Shown piece by piece: positions 7,522 to 16,458 of a stretch of 34,203 nucleotides of DNA. The translations under genes were made by a program, and so were the position numbers. The notes under the pieces are model-generated. The model saw nothing but the letters and a program-made list of their open reading frames with translations, made no database searches and was not told where the DNA came from. How positions within the stretch are numbered: the first letter of the stretch is position 1; every line of letters begins with the position of its first letter. Origin of the DNA: Hyphomicrobiales bacterium (GTDB lineage: Bacteria; Pseudomonadota; Alphaproteobacteria; Rhizobiales; Beijerinckiaceae); NCBI GenBank assembly GCA_947454055.1, contig CANGIS010000029.1, forward strand, positions 1 to 34,203. The letters run 5' to 3'.

Positions 7522-10335
7522 ATGTCTGCTGAACCCGCCATCGCTTTGTCGCCCAAGACCTGGGACGAGGTCAAAACGACGACCTGCTACATGTGCGCCT
7601 GCCGCTGTGGCATCAAGGTTTACCTCAAAGACGGAACCGTTACCTATATCGATGGCAACCGCGATCACCCGGTGAATAAGGGGGTGATTTGTGGTAAAGG
7701 GGCGGCCGGTATCAAGCAGCATTATTCCCCCGGTCGCCTGTCCAAGCCACTGATCCGTGTGGGCGAGCGCGGCTCGGGCGAGTTCCGCGAAATCGAGTGG
7801 GAAGAGGCGCTCGCCACCGCTACCGATTGGCTGGGCACGGTTAGAAAAACAGACCCGAAAAAGCTCGCTTTCTTCACCGGCCGCGACCAGAGCCAAGGCC
7901 TCACCGGCTGGTGGGCGTCGCAGTTTGGCACGCCGAATTACGCAGCCCATGGCGGCTTCTGCTCGGTCAATATGGCCGCCGCTGGTCTTTACACCTTTGG
8001 CGGCTCGTTCTGGGAATTCGGCGAACCGGATTGGAAATACACCAAATATTTTCTGCTCTTTGGTGTGGCCGAAGATCATGGCTCGAACCCCATCAAAGCG
8101 GGGCTTGGCAAACTCAAAAAGCGCGGCGCGAAATTTGTCTCCGTCAACCCGATCAAAACCGGCTATTCCGCGATTGCGGATGAGTGGGTTGGCGTGCGTC
8201 CCGGCACGGATGGATTGTTCGTCGGCGCGCTGATCCATGAGCTGTTGAATGCCGGCCAAATCGATGGCGATTATTTGCTGCGCTACACCAATTCGCCATG
8301 GCTCGTGATCGACAATCCGGGTGCCGCCGATCACGGCCTGTTTGCCCGCGATGCGAATGGCGAAACCCTCGTCTGGGATGCCCATAAAAAGACCGCAGTC
8401 TCAACCGCCGATCATGACGCCGCGCGCTCCCTTATGGGGCATTTCACACTGCCTGATGGCCGCAAGGTTGCGACCTCTTTCCAGCTGATCGCCGAGCGGT
8501 ATCTCGCGCCCGAGAACGCCCCCGATGCTGTGACGGAGCGATGCGGCGTGCCTGCTGACACCATCCGGCGGATTGCGGCTGAACTTGCCCATGTCGCTTT
8601 CAAGGAACAAATCACACTTGACGTGCCATGGACCGATCACACCGGCCGTCACCATGACACCATGATCGGCCGCCCGATTGCAATGCACGCGATGCGGGGT
8701 ATTTCGGCACACGCCAATGGCTTCCAGACCTGTCGCGCAATCCATTTGTTGCAGATCATGCTCGGCACCATCGATGTGCCGGGGGGCTTCCGCTACAAGG
8801 CCCCCTATCCGCGCCCGATACCGCCGCATGTGAAACCAACCGGCAAGCCCAACCAGATCTGGCCCAATGAGCCTTTGCCCGGCCCCCCGCTTGGCTTCGT
8901 CACAGGACCGGAAGATCTGCTGCTTGCGGAAGACGGTACGCCGCAAAGGATCGACAAGGCCTATTCGTGGGACGCGCCGATTGCCGCCCATGGCATGATG
9001 CATATGGTCATCACCAATGCCGCCAAGCGCGACCCGTATGGCGTCGACGTGCTGTTCATGTATATGGCGAATATGAGCTGGAATTCGGCGATGAATATCC
9101 CCGATACGCTCAAATATTTGACCGCCAAAGACCAGGCGACGGGCGACTATGTGATCCCCAAAATCATCTATTCCGATGCCTATGCGTCCGAGATGGTGCA
9201 TTACGCCGACCTCATTTTGCCGGATACCACCTATCTGGAGCGGTGGGATTGCATCTCTCTTCTTGATCGTCCGATCTCGGAAGCCGATGGCCCCGCTGAT
9301 TCCATTCGCCAGCCCGTGGTTGAGCCTGATCGCGATGTGCGGCCGTTCCAATCGGTACTGCTCGATTTAGGCGCCCGCCTCGGTTTGCCGGGTATGACGA
9401 CCACGGAAGGCAAACCACGCTATCCTGGCGGCTATCCCGATTACATCGTCAACCATGAGCGCACACCCGGCATCGGGCCTCTGGCGGGCTTTCGCGGCGT
9501 CGACGGATCGCTCTCAGGCAAAGGCGCACCTAACCCCGATCAGCTCAAGCGCTATATCGAGAATGGGTGCAACTGGTATTACGAGCTGCCCGATGAGCAC
9601 AAATATTTCAAGCATGTGAACAAGGGGTATCTCGAATGGGCAACGGGCTTCGGCCTGATCGGCAAACCGGAGCCCATCATCCATCAGCTCTATAGCGAGC
9701 CGTTGCAGAAATTCCGTTTGGCGGCGGAAGGGCATGGCGCCATTCAACCGCCCGACAGCCACCGCGCCCGCATCATCGAAGCGTTTGATCCGATCCCGTT
9801 CTGGTATCCGCCTTTTGAGGGCGAGATGGTCGATGAGACCGCCTATCCGATGCACGCCGTCACCCAACGGCCGATGGCGATGTACCATTCTTGGGGTTCG
9901 CAAAATGCGTGGCTTCGGCAAATTCTGGGTCGCAACTGGCTCTACATCGCCAAGGAGCGCGCTCTCGCGCTCGGCATCAAGGATGGCGACTGGGTAACGG
10001 TGACCTCGCATCATGGCCAAATCAAAGGTCAGGCCAAACTGATGAATGGCGTTAACCCCGACACCGTCTGGACATGGAACGCGATTGGCAAGCGCTCGGG
10101 CACTTGGGGCCTGAAACAAGACGCACCGGAAGCAAAAAAGGGCTTCTTGCTCAACCATCTGATTTCCGAGCTTCTGCCGAAACGAGATGGCGGCTACCGC
10201 TTCTCCAACAGCGATCCGGTAACCGGCCAAGCGGCATGGTATGATTTGCGCGTTAGGGTGGAAAAAGCAGCGGATCAAAGCGCGATCAGCAGCCCGCAAT
10301 TTCCGCCGCTAAAACATCTGGGAGTGGGTCGATGA
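7522..10335 (+). CDS. soeA: Molybdopterin oxidoreductase catalytic subunit, probable sulfite dehydrogenase SoeA
   Basis: 937-residue catalytic subunit of the DMSO-reductase superfamily. An N-terminal 4Fe-4S motif uses C22-x2-C25-x3-C29-x27-C57 (CYMCACRCG ... GVICGKG). The region GRDQSQGLTGWWASQFGTPN followed by GGFCSVNMAAAG has a cysteine where a molybdenum ligand is expected. A C-terminal molybdopterin dinucleotide-binding domain occupies about residues 780-925. There is no twin-arginine signal, so the enzyme should face the cytoplasm, as known for SoeABC, which oxidises sulfite to sulfate and feeds the quinone pool. The start is the ATG with AAAAGGG upstream; an in-frame GTG at 7489 lacks a good site. 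It overlaps soeB by ATGA. Other cytoplasmic members of the superfamily, such as PadB-like enzymes, remain possible. Confidence 0.78.
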   Translation: MSAEPAIALSPKTWDEVKTTTCYMCACRCGIKVYLKDGTVTYIDGNRDHPVNKGVICGKGAAGIKQHYSPGRLSKPLIRVGERGSGEFREIEWEEALATATDWLGTVRKTDPKKLAFFTGRDQSQGLTGWWASQFGTPNYAAHGGFCSVNMAAAGLYTFGGSFWEFGEPDWKYTKYFLLFGVAEDHGSNPIKAGLGKLKKRGAKFVSVNPIKTGYSAIADEWVGVRPGTDGLFVGALIHELLNAGQIDGDYLLRYTNSPWLVIDNPGAADHGLFARDANGETLVWDAHKKTAVSTADHDAARSLMGHFTLPDGRKVATSFQLIAERYLAPENAPDAVTERCGVPADTIRRIAAELAHVAFKEQITLDVPWTDHTGRHHDTMIGRPIAMHAMRGISAHANGFQTCRAIHLLQIMLGTIDVPGGFRYKAPYPRPIPPHVKPTGKPNQIWPNEPLPGPPLGFVTGPEDLLLAEDGTPQRIDKAYSWDAPIAAHGMMHMVITNAAKRDPYGVDVLFMYMANMSWNSAMNIPDTLKYLTAKDQATGDYVIPKIIYSDAYASEMVHYADLILPDTTYLERWDCISLLDRPISEADGPADSIRQPVVEPDRDVRPFQSVLLDLGARLGLPGMTTTEGKPRYPGGYPDYIVNHERTPGIGPLAGFRGVDGSLSGKGAPNPDQLKRYIENGCNWYYELPDEHKYFKHVNKGYLEWATGFGLIGKPEPIIHQLYSEPLQKFRLAAEGHGAIQPPDSHRARIIEAFDPIPFWYPPFEGEMVDETAYPMHAVTQRPMAMYHSWGSQNAWLRQILGRNWLYIAKERALALGIKDGDWVTVTSHHGQIKGQAKLMNGVNPDTVWTWNAIGKRSGTWGLKQDAPEAKKGFLLNHLISELLPKRDGGYRFSNSDPVTGQAAWYDLRVRVEKAADQSAISSPQFPPLKHLGVGR

Positions 10336-11084
10336 CAGCCTTGCCGGAAACCACGGGCAAAAAGCTCGGCCTTGTGATTGATCTTGATACCTGTGTCGGC
10401 TGCCAAGCCTGCGCGACCTCGTGCAAGGAATGGAACACGCAGGGCTATTCCGCGCCGATGAAGGATCGTGACCCGCGTGGCGCTGATATTGATGGGCCTT
10501 GGCTCAACCGCATCCATGGCTACGAGATCGAGCCTCAATCCGGCCAAGACAGCCGCGTCGTGCATTTCCCGCGCTCGTGCCTGCATTGCGAGACGCCCGC
10601 TTGCGTCACCGTCTGTCCAACAGGCGCCTCCTATAAGCGCGCCGAAGACGGCATTGTCCTGATCAATCCCGACACCTGCATCGGCTGCAAGCTCTGCTCA
10701 TGGGCCTGTCCCTATGGCGCGCGCGAATATGATGTCGATCACGGCGTGATGAAGAAATGCACGCTCTGCGTCGACCGCATCTATAACGAGAATTTGGAGC
10801 CTGAGGATCGCCAGCCTGCCTGCGTGAAAGCCTGCCCGACCGGCGCACGGCATTTTGGCGATTTGGGTGATCCTGAGTCCGCTGTTTCGCAGCTGGTGCT
10901 TGAGCGTGGCGGCTTCGATCTTCTGCCCGAAATGGGCTATAAGCCGACCAACAAATATTTACCGCCGCGCACCAAGCGCAACACGCCGCAGCCCGGCATC
11001 GAGGCGTTACCGAAAGGCGATGGCTCCGCGATGGATCGGCTCTTCAAGCTTGCCGACCGTCTCTTGAGCGGCACGGGAAACTGA
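10332..11084 (+). CDS. soeB: 4Fe-4S electron-transfer subunit, probable SoeB
   Basis: 250-residue DmsB/NrfC-type ferredoxin subunit that would carry electrons from the molybdenum subunit to the membrane anchor. Four cysteine groups are visible: C21VGCQACATSC, then CLHCETPACVTVCPTG, CIGCKLCSWACPYG, and the split group KKCTLC ... ACVKACPTG, which together can hold four 4Fe-4S clusters. There is no signal peptide, matching the absence of a Tat signal on the catalytic subunit. Translation is coupled to soeA by ATGA, and soeC starts four bases after its stop. Subunit assignment is firm; the sulfite specificity is inherited from soeA. Confidence 0.83.
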   Translation: MTALPETTGKKLGLVIDLDTCVGCQACATSCKEWNTQGYSAPMKDRDPRGADIDGPWLNRIHGYEIEPQSGQDSRVVHFPRSCLHCETPACVTVCPTGASYKRAEDGIVLINPDTCIGCKLCSWACPYGAREYDVDHGVMKKCTLCVDRIYNENLEPEDRQPACVKACPTGARHFGDLGDPESAVSQLVLERGGFDLLPEMGYKPTNKYLPPRTKRNTPQPGIEALPKGDGSAMDRLFKLADRLLSGTGN

Positions 11085-11088
11085 AGCC

Positions 11089-12012
11089 ATGAACCCCGCT
11101 TATTCCGTCATTTTGTTCACCACCGCGTCGGGCGCCGGCTATGGCCTCTTGGCGCTGCTTGGCCTGATAGGCGTGCGCGCAGGTCTACCGACCTCGCTGC
11201 TGTTCGCCTGCGTCACGCTGGTCTTAGCCCTCGGATTAATCACCATCGGCCTACTCTCCTCGACGCTCCATCTCGGACGCCCCGAGCGGGCCTGGCGCGC
11301 GCTCTCGCAATGGAAAACCTCGTGGCTCTCGCGGGAAGGCGTGGCCGCCGTTTTGACCTATCCGGTTGCGCTCGCTTTCGGGCTCGTATGGTCGGGGCTT
11401 GCGCCCTATCCGCACGCCATAGCGGCGCTCGGTATGCTAACGGCGCTATTCGCTCTGACCACCGTTTTCACTACGGGTAAAATTTACGCGACACTGACCA
11501 CGATCCGCGCTTGGAACCAGCCGCTGACCGTTCCGGTCTATCTCTTTTTTGCGCTCGCCTCGGGCGGTGCCTTGTATCTCGCCATCGCGGCCCTGTTCGG
11601 CAAGGATCCGGATACGGTTGCGCCGGTCGCGGGCTTTGCGCTTTTAATGTTGGCTTTGCTCAAATTCCGCTATTGGAAGGCGATGGACGAGGCCCCGCGC
11701 GACCGGACCATGGGCAATGCGACAGGCCTTGGCGACACGGTCCGCCAATGGGAAGTGCCGCATACGTCGACAAATTTCGTCCAGCGTGAAATGGGTTTTG
11801 TGGTTGCACGCCGCCATGCCAAACGGCTGCGCAGCCTGTTTTTTATTCTGCTTGCGATTGTAGGCTTGTTAGAGCTTGCGGCTATTGCTGCACCGGCTTT
11901 TGCACTTCCGGCAGCGCTGATTTTCTTGGTCGGCGCATGGGTCGAGCGCTGGCTGTTTTTTGCGGAAGGCGAGCACGTCGTGACGCTGTTTTACGGCAAC
12001 CCGAGCGCTTAA
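11089..12012 (+). CDS. soeC: DmsC-family membrane anchor subunit, probable SoeC
   Basis: 307-residue integral membrane protein of the DmsC anchor family, expected to pass electrons to quinone. About eight hydrophobic segments are visible, near residues 7-29, 36-60, 84-104, 108-130, 146-167, 177-193, 246-265 and 270-292. A conserved family block, STLHLGRPERAWRALSQWKTSWLSRE, follows helix 2. The long cytoplasmic loop between helices 6 and 7 carries TGLGDTVRQWEVPHTSTNFV. Last gene of the three-gene unit. Its TAA shares three bases with the TAA of the convergent gene on the other strand, so no intergenic terminator exists here. Confidence 0.83.
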   Translation: MNPAYSVILFTTASGAGYGLLALLGLIGVRAGLPTSLLFACVTLVLALGLITIGLLSSTLHLGRPERAWRALSQWKTSWLSREGVAAVLTYPVALAFGLVWSGLAPYPHAIAALGMLTALFALTTVFTTGKIYATLTTIRAWNQPLTVPVYLFFALASGGALYLAIAALFGKDPDTVAPVAGFALLMLALLKFRYWKAMDEAPRDRTMGNATGLGDTVRQWEVPHTSTNFVQREMGFVVARRHAKRLRSLFFILLAIVGLLELAAIAAPAFALPAALIFLVGAWVERWLFFAEGEHVVTLFYGNPSA

Positions 12013-13979
12013 CCAAAAACATCCAGTGTGGCGAGTTTGAGGCCGTCGAGAACGGCCTCTTCTGCCGTGCGGGGGGTCAACGCGTCGCCAATCACATGGC
12101 AAGCAACGCCCGTTCCCGCGAGCTGATCGGCCAATCCCGTCACAGCGACATGGCCTTGCGAGAGCACCAGCGTGTCGACATCTTCGAGCAAAATCGGTTC
12201 GCCCGAGGTAGCGTGCTGCATATAGACCGTGCTCTCGTCCGCGCCATATAGCCGGGCATAGGGTATGATCTCGACGCCGAGTCGATGCAGACGCCCCACC
12301 ATCTCATCGCGCACATAAAAGGGTAAACTTTGCCCAGCCATGAGCCCGTCCACGCAAAGGCGAACATGGCGACCCTCGCGCGCCAGCTTCTCGGCCACGC
12401 CCATGCCGATCCAATCCGGCTTCCATTCGGCGATCACGACCCGTCCACCGACATTCGCCTCGCCCTTCAGCACCTGCCAAGCGGTAACGACATGCGCATC
12501 CTCGGCCCCTTCAAAGGCGGGACTGCGCGCGGTAGCACCGGTGGCGATCACCACGGCATCTGGCTTTTCGGTTTCAACCAAAGCGCGATCCACTTTGGTG
12601 TTGCGCTTTACCGTGACGCCCGCCAGTTCCATCTCGCGGGCCAGATTGGTGACGATACCGCCAAACTCGGCGCGCCCCGGTAAAAGCAGGGCCAGCAAAG
12701 CCTGTCCGCCCAATTGGGCGGCCGCCTCATACAGCGTTACCCGATGCCCGCGCCCGGCCAGAACGGCCGCTGCCTTCATGCCGGCAGGCCCACCGCCAAC
12801 CACCATAATATTTTGCTTGGCCGTAGTTGGCGTTTTGCGCCTCGCCAAGGTGGTTTCGCGTCCCGTCTCGGGAAACTGAATGCACGAGATCGGGTAGCCT
12901 TTGTGAAAATGCCCGATGCACGCCTGATTACACGCGATACAGGCGCGGATATCGTCAGGCTTCCCAGCCTTCGCTTTGTTGGGCATGTCAGGATCGGCAA
13001 TCAGCGCGCGGGTCATGCCGCAGAAATCCGCCTGCCCGCTGGCCAGCACCGTCTCCGCAATTTGAGGCTGGTTGATCCGCCCTGTGACAATCACGGGCTT
13101 CGAAACGATCGCTTTCACGGTCGCAGCAAACGGCGCAACATAGGCCGTCTCGTAAAACATCGGCGGCACAATATGGATCGCGCCCGATAGCGAGGCCGAG
13201 TTACCCGCAATGACATGGAAATAATCGAGATGCCCCTCCTGATCGAGCGCGCGACACACCTCCAGCACCTCTTGCGCCGCCATCGCCTCGGCATCGCGCT
13301 CCTCGCCCGATATGCGCAGGCCAATCACAAAGCCTTCGCCCACCGCCGCGCGAATGGCTGCGGCCACTTCCGTTAAAAAGCGGGTTCTGTTTTCAAGGCT
13401 TCCGCCATATCGGTCCTCGCGATGATTGACCTGGGGGTTTAAAAACTGCGCGGGCAGATAGCCATGGCTCGCGACAATCTCGCAGCCATCAAGTCCTGCC
13501 TGCTGGAGACGCCGCGCCGACGACGCATAGCCCGCAACAATCTCGGCAATCATCGCTTGGCTCAACGCCACCGGCATAACGTGAAAGCGTGAATTAGGCA
13601 CCGCAGACGGTGCATAGGCCACCGGTGAGGTACCGTCATCCGTCTCCATGATCTCGCGGCCCGGATGAAACAATTGCGCCATCAAAGTTGCGCCATGGGC
13701 ATGCACCCGCTCGGCCAGTTTACGATAGCCGGGGATGCAGCTATCGTCATTAGCCATCAGCATATGGGCGGTGTAGCGCGCGGTTTCATGCACACCCGCC
13801 ACTTGCGCGATGATAAGACCCGCGCCCCCTTTCGCCCGCGCCTCGTGATAGGCAATCAGCCGATCCGTCACATGGCCATCATGCGCCATCACGGTATCAT
13901 GTCCCGTCGAGACGATCCGATTACGAACGGTGACACCGCCCAGCACCAAGGGCGAAAACAAGGTCTTGAACACCGACAT
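12009..13979 (-). CDS. Old-Yellow-Enzyme-type flavoprotein with 4Fe-4S cluster and FAD/NAD domain (TMADH/DgcA/FadH-like)
   Basis: 656-residue three-part flavoprotein. Residues 1 to about 340 form an FMN TIM barrel (FSPLVLGGVTVRNRIV, then HGYLPAQFLNPQVNHREDRYGG). A 4Fe-4S motif follows with C347-x2-C350-x3-C354-x11-C366, and from about 390 an FAD/NAD-binding part starts with MVVGGGPAGMKAA. The same architecture occurs in trimethylamine dehydrogenase, dimethylglycine demethylase DgcA, 2,4-dienoyl-CoA reductase and related N-demethylases. Lying 10 bases downstream of a dimethylglycine-dehydrogenase-like gene, it more likely acts on a methylated amine than on an enoyl-CoA. That is inference from context. 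Last gene of the - strand operon; AAGGATAAGAG precedes the ATG. No electron-transfer flavoprotein or DgcB-like partner is in the window. Confidence 0.82.
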   Translation of the reverse strand: MSVFKTLFSPLVLGGVTVRNRIVSTGHDTVMAHDGHVTDRLIAYHEARAKGGAGLIIAQVAGVHETARYTAHMLMANDDSCIPGYRKLAERVHAHGATLMAQLFHPGREIMETDDGTSPVAYAPSAVPNSRFHVMPVALSQAMIAEIVAGYASSARRLQQAGLDGCEIVASHGYLPAQFLNPQVNHREDRYGGSLENRTRFLTEVAAAIRAAVGEGFVIGLRISGEERDAEAMAAQEVLEVCRALDQEGHLDYFHVIAGNSASLSGAIHIVPPMFYETAYVAPFAATVKAIVSKPVIVTGRINQPQIAETVLASGQADFCGMTRALIADPDMPNKAKAGKPDDIRACIACNQACIGHFHKGYPISCIQFPETGRETTLARRKTPTTAKQNIMVVGGGPAGMKAAAVLAGRGHRVTLYEAAAQLGGQALLALLLPGRAEFGGIVTNLAREMELAGVTVKRNTKVDRALVETEKPDAVVIATGATARSPAFEGAEDAHVVTAWQVLKGEANVGGRVVIAEWKPDWIGMGVAEKLAREGRHVRLCVDGLMAGQSLPFYVRDEMVGRLHRLGVEIIPYARLYGADESTVYMQHATSGEPILLEDVDTLVLSQGHVAVTGLADQLAGTGVACHVIGDALTPRTAEEAVLDGLKLATLDVFG

Positions 13980-13989
13980 GATAAAACTC

Positions 13990-16428
13990 TTATCCTTTTA
14001 CGCGCAAATTGTCGGGATCATAAAGCGGTTGCAGCGAAACGCGGGCCGGCACCCGTTCGCACGCCACTTCCAATTCATAATCGCCCGACAAAACAAAGGC
14101 GGCATCAACCCCGTCGCGATGGCCGACATAGCCCAGTCCGATCGACCGATTGACCGTGTAGCCAAAGCCGCCCGACGAGAGATAGCCGACCTGTTCGCCG
14201 TTGCGAAAAATCGTCTCGCGACCCAGAAGAACAATCTCGGGTTCAGCCGTAAACGTTGCCAGCATGCGCTTTAACGGCCCCTTGCGTGCCGCCTCCAATG
14301 CCGAGCGCCCGAGGAAATCGATGTCCTTGCCAAGTTTCACCGCAAAGCCGAGGCCTGCCTCAAGCGGCGTTGAATCGGGCGTAATATCCGCGCCCCAAGC
14401 CCGATAGCCCTTTTCGAGCCTGAGCGATTCAATCGCGCGATAGCCGCCATTGCGCAACGCATGTTTCTCGCCCGCAATCATCAGGGCCTCATAGACCGCC
14501 ACTGCGTCCTCAACCGGCATATAGAGTTCAAACCCCAGTTCACCCACATAGGTGATGCGATGGGCGCGAACGGTTCGTCCCGAGATCGTGATCTCGCGCA
14601 CATGGCCAAACGGCAAGCCCGCATTTGAAACATCGTCACCGCTGGCAGACGACAATACATCGCGCGAACGCGGCCCCATCAACGCAAGGCAGGACAGGTG
14701 TTCGGTCACATCCGAAACCGTGACATCCAATTCCCGTGGCATATTCCGATGAATCCAATCGGCGTCATGCGTTCTAAAGCCCGTTCCGGTGACCAGAAAG
14801 AACCGGTCTTTGGCCAATCGGGCGATGGTCACATCGGCTTCAATGCCGCCGCGTGCATTCAACAATTGCGTATAAACGAGACGACCCGGCGCCTTGGTCA
14901 CATCATTGGCCGCAAGCCATGACAGCGCCTTCTCGGCATCCCTGCCCGAAATTTCAAATTTCGCAAACGAGGTCTGGTCGAACAATACCGCCTTTTCGCG
15001 CGTAGCCTTATGCTCGTCGCCCGTAAACGGAAACCAGTTTTGGCGCTTATAGGTATAGGCATCGCGGCTCGTAACGCGCTTCGGACCAAACCAGTTGGGA
15101 CGCTCCCACCCCAGCTTCTGGCCGAATACCGCGCCCTGTTCTTTGAGCGTTTGATAAAGCGGCGAGGTCAAAAGCGGGCGCGCGGATTCATATTCCTCGA
15201 ACGGCCACGCCATGGTGTAATGTTTGGAATAGGCCTCCAGCGTGCGGTTGCACACATAGGCATCATCTTTGTGAATACCGGAGAAGCGACGAATATCCAC
15301 CGTCCATAAATCCATCGTCGGCTCGCCACCGATTACCCATTCGGCAAGTGCCATGCCCGCCCCGCCGGCGGAAGCGATGCCGAAGGCATTAAACCCGCAG
15401 CCGATAAAGATATTTTTTGTCTCGGGCGCTTCCCCCAGCATGAAGGTGCCATCGGGGGTGAAGGCTTCGGGACCATTGATGAACTGCTTGATCCCCGTCT
15501 TTTCCAGCACCGGCGTGCGGATCAGCGCCTGTTCCATGATCTGCTCGAAATGGTCGATACGGTTATCGAGCAGCGAGAAATGGAAATTTTTTGGAAAGCC
15601 GTCAACCGCCCAGGCAATCGGGTTCGGCTCGTAGCCGCCCATCACGAGGCCGCCGACATCTTCCTTGTAATAAATCAACCGGTCAGGGTCGCGCAGCGTC
15701 GGCAAATCACGCGGTGCGCCACAGGGCTCCGTCACAATATATTGATGCTCGACCGATTGCACCGGCACTGAAATGCCCGCCATCCGGCCCAGCTCTTTCG
15801 ACCATTGCCCCGCGCAGATCACAAGTTTCTCGCACCCGATCACATGGTCACCCATGACAACGGCAGTGATCCTGCCATCCTTCAACCTCAGACCGGTGAT
15901 TTCGGCATCTTCGACAATCTTGACGCCCCGCATGCGGGCACCCTTGGCCAGCGACAGCGTGATGTCGGAAGGGTTGGCCTGTCCGTCGGTCGGCAGAAAG
16001 GCGGCACCGACGAGATCGTCCACTTCCATCAACGGCCAAAGATCCTGCGCCTCTTTGGGGGACAGCAAATGCATATCGAGACCGAAGGAATGGGCGGTGG
16101 TCGCTTGCCGCTTGATTTCGGTCATGCGTTCGGCATTGCAGGCGAGGCGAAGCCCGCCATTCATCTTCCAGCCGGTCGCCTGCCCCGTTTCCGCTTCAAG
16201 CGTCCGGTACAGTTCAACCGAATATTTGAGCAGTTTGGTGACACTCGCAGAACTGCGCAATTGCCCGACGAGACCCGCCGCATGAAAACTCGTGCCGGAG
16301 GTCAGCTTATGCCGCTCCAACAACAGCACGTCCTTCGCGCCCGCTTTGGCCAGATGATAGGCGGTGGAGCAGCCGATAATGCCCCCGCCGATAACGATAA
16401 TTTCTGCGTGCGTTGGCAAAGCCGACAT
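13990..16428 (-). CDS. Dimethylglycine/sarcosine dehydrogenase-type FAD-GcvT protein
   Basis: 812-residue two-part enzyme. The N-terminal DAO-type FAD domain has G14-x-G16-x2-G19 and ends its core near CGFNAFGIASAGGAG. The C-terminal GcvT-like folate domain covers about residues 430-800, with VLFDQTSFAKFEI, GPRSRDVL and GELGFELYMP. His49 in SGTSFHAAGL matches the histidine that carries covalent FAD in dimethylglycine and sarcosine dehydrogenases. Such enzymes oxidise an N-methyl group and hand the formaldehyde-level carbon to tetrahydrofolate, passing electrons to ETF. Dimethylglycine would yield sarcosine, the substrate of the nearby SoxBDAG. The exact substrate cannot be read from the sequence; N-methylated sugar-acid, proline or sulfonate amines are alternatives. 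Second-last gene of the operon. Confidence 0.85.
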   Translation of the reverse strand: MSALPTHAEIIVIGGGIIGCSTAYHLAKAGAKDVLLLERHKLTSGTSFHAAGLVGQLRSSASVTKLLKYSVELYRTLEAETGQATGWKMNGGLRLACNAERMTEIKRQATTAHSFGLDMHLLSPKEAQDLWPLMEVDDLVGAAFLPTDGQANPSDITLSLAKGARMRGVKIVEDAEITGLRLKDGRITAVVMGDHVIGCEKLVICAGQWSKELGRMAGISVPVQSVEHQYIVTEPCGAPRDLPTLRDPDRLIYYKEDVGGLVMGGYEPNPIAWAVDGFPKNFHFSLLDNRIDHFEQIMEQALIRTPVLEKTGIKQFINGPEAFTPDGTFMLGEAPETKNIFIGCGFNAFGIASAGGAGMALAEWVIGGEPTMDLWTVDIRRFSGIHKDDAYVCNRTLEAYSKHYTMAWPFEEYESARPLLTSPLYQTLKEQGAVFGQKLGWERPNWFGPKRVTSRDAYTYKRQNWFPFTGDEHKATREKAVLFDQTSFAKFEISGRDAEKALSWLAANDVTKAPGRLVYTQLLNARGGIEADVTIARLAKDRFFLVTGTGFRTHDADWIHRNMPRELDVTVSDVTEHLSCLALMGPRSRDVLSSASGDDVSNAGLPFGHVREITISGRTVRAHRITYVGELGFELYMPVEDAVAVYEALMIAGEKHALRNGGYRAIESLRLEKGYRAWGADITPDSTPLEAGLGFAVKLGKDIDFLGRSALEAARKGPLKRMLATFTAEPEIVLLGRETIFRNGEQVGYLSSGGFGYTVNRSIGLGYVGHRDGVDAAFVLSGDYELEVACERVPARVSLQPLYDPDNLRVKG

Positions 16429-16458
16429 GGTTCAAAAATTCCCCTGTTCTTCCAGTTC

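Noticed and set aside
7522-12012. Tat-exported DMSO/polysulfide/thiosulfate reductase
   Set aside because: The catalytic subunit has no twin-arginine signal, and its length, motifs and DmsC-type anchor fit the cytoplasmic sulfite dehydrogenase arrangement better.
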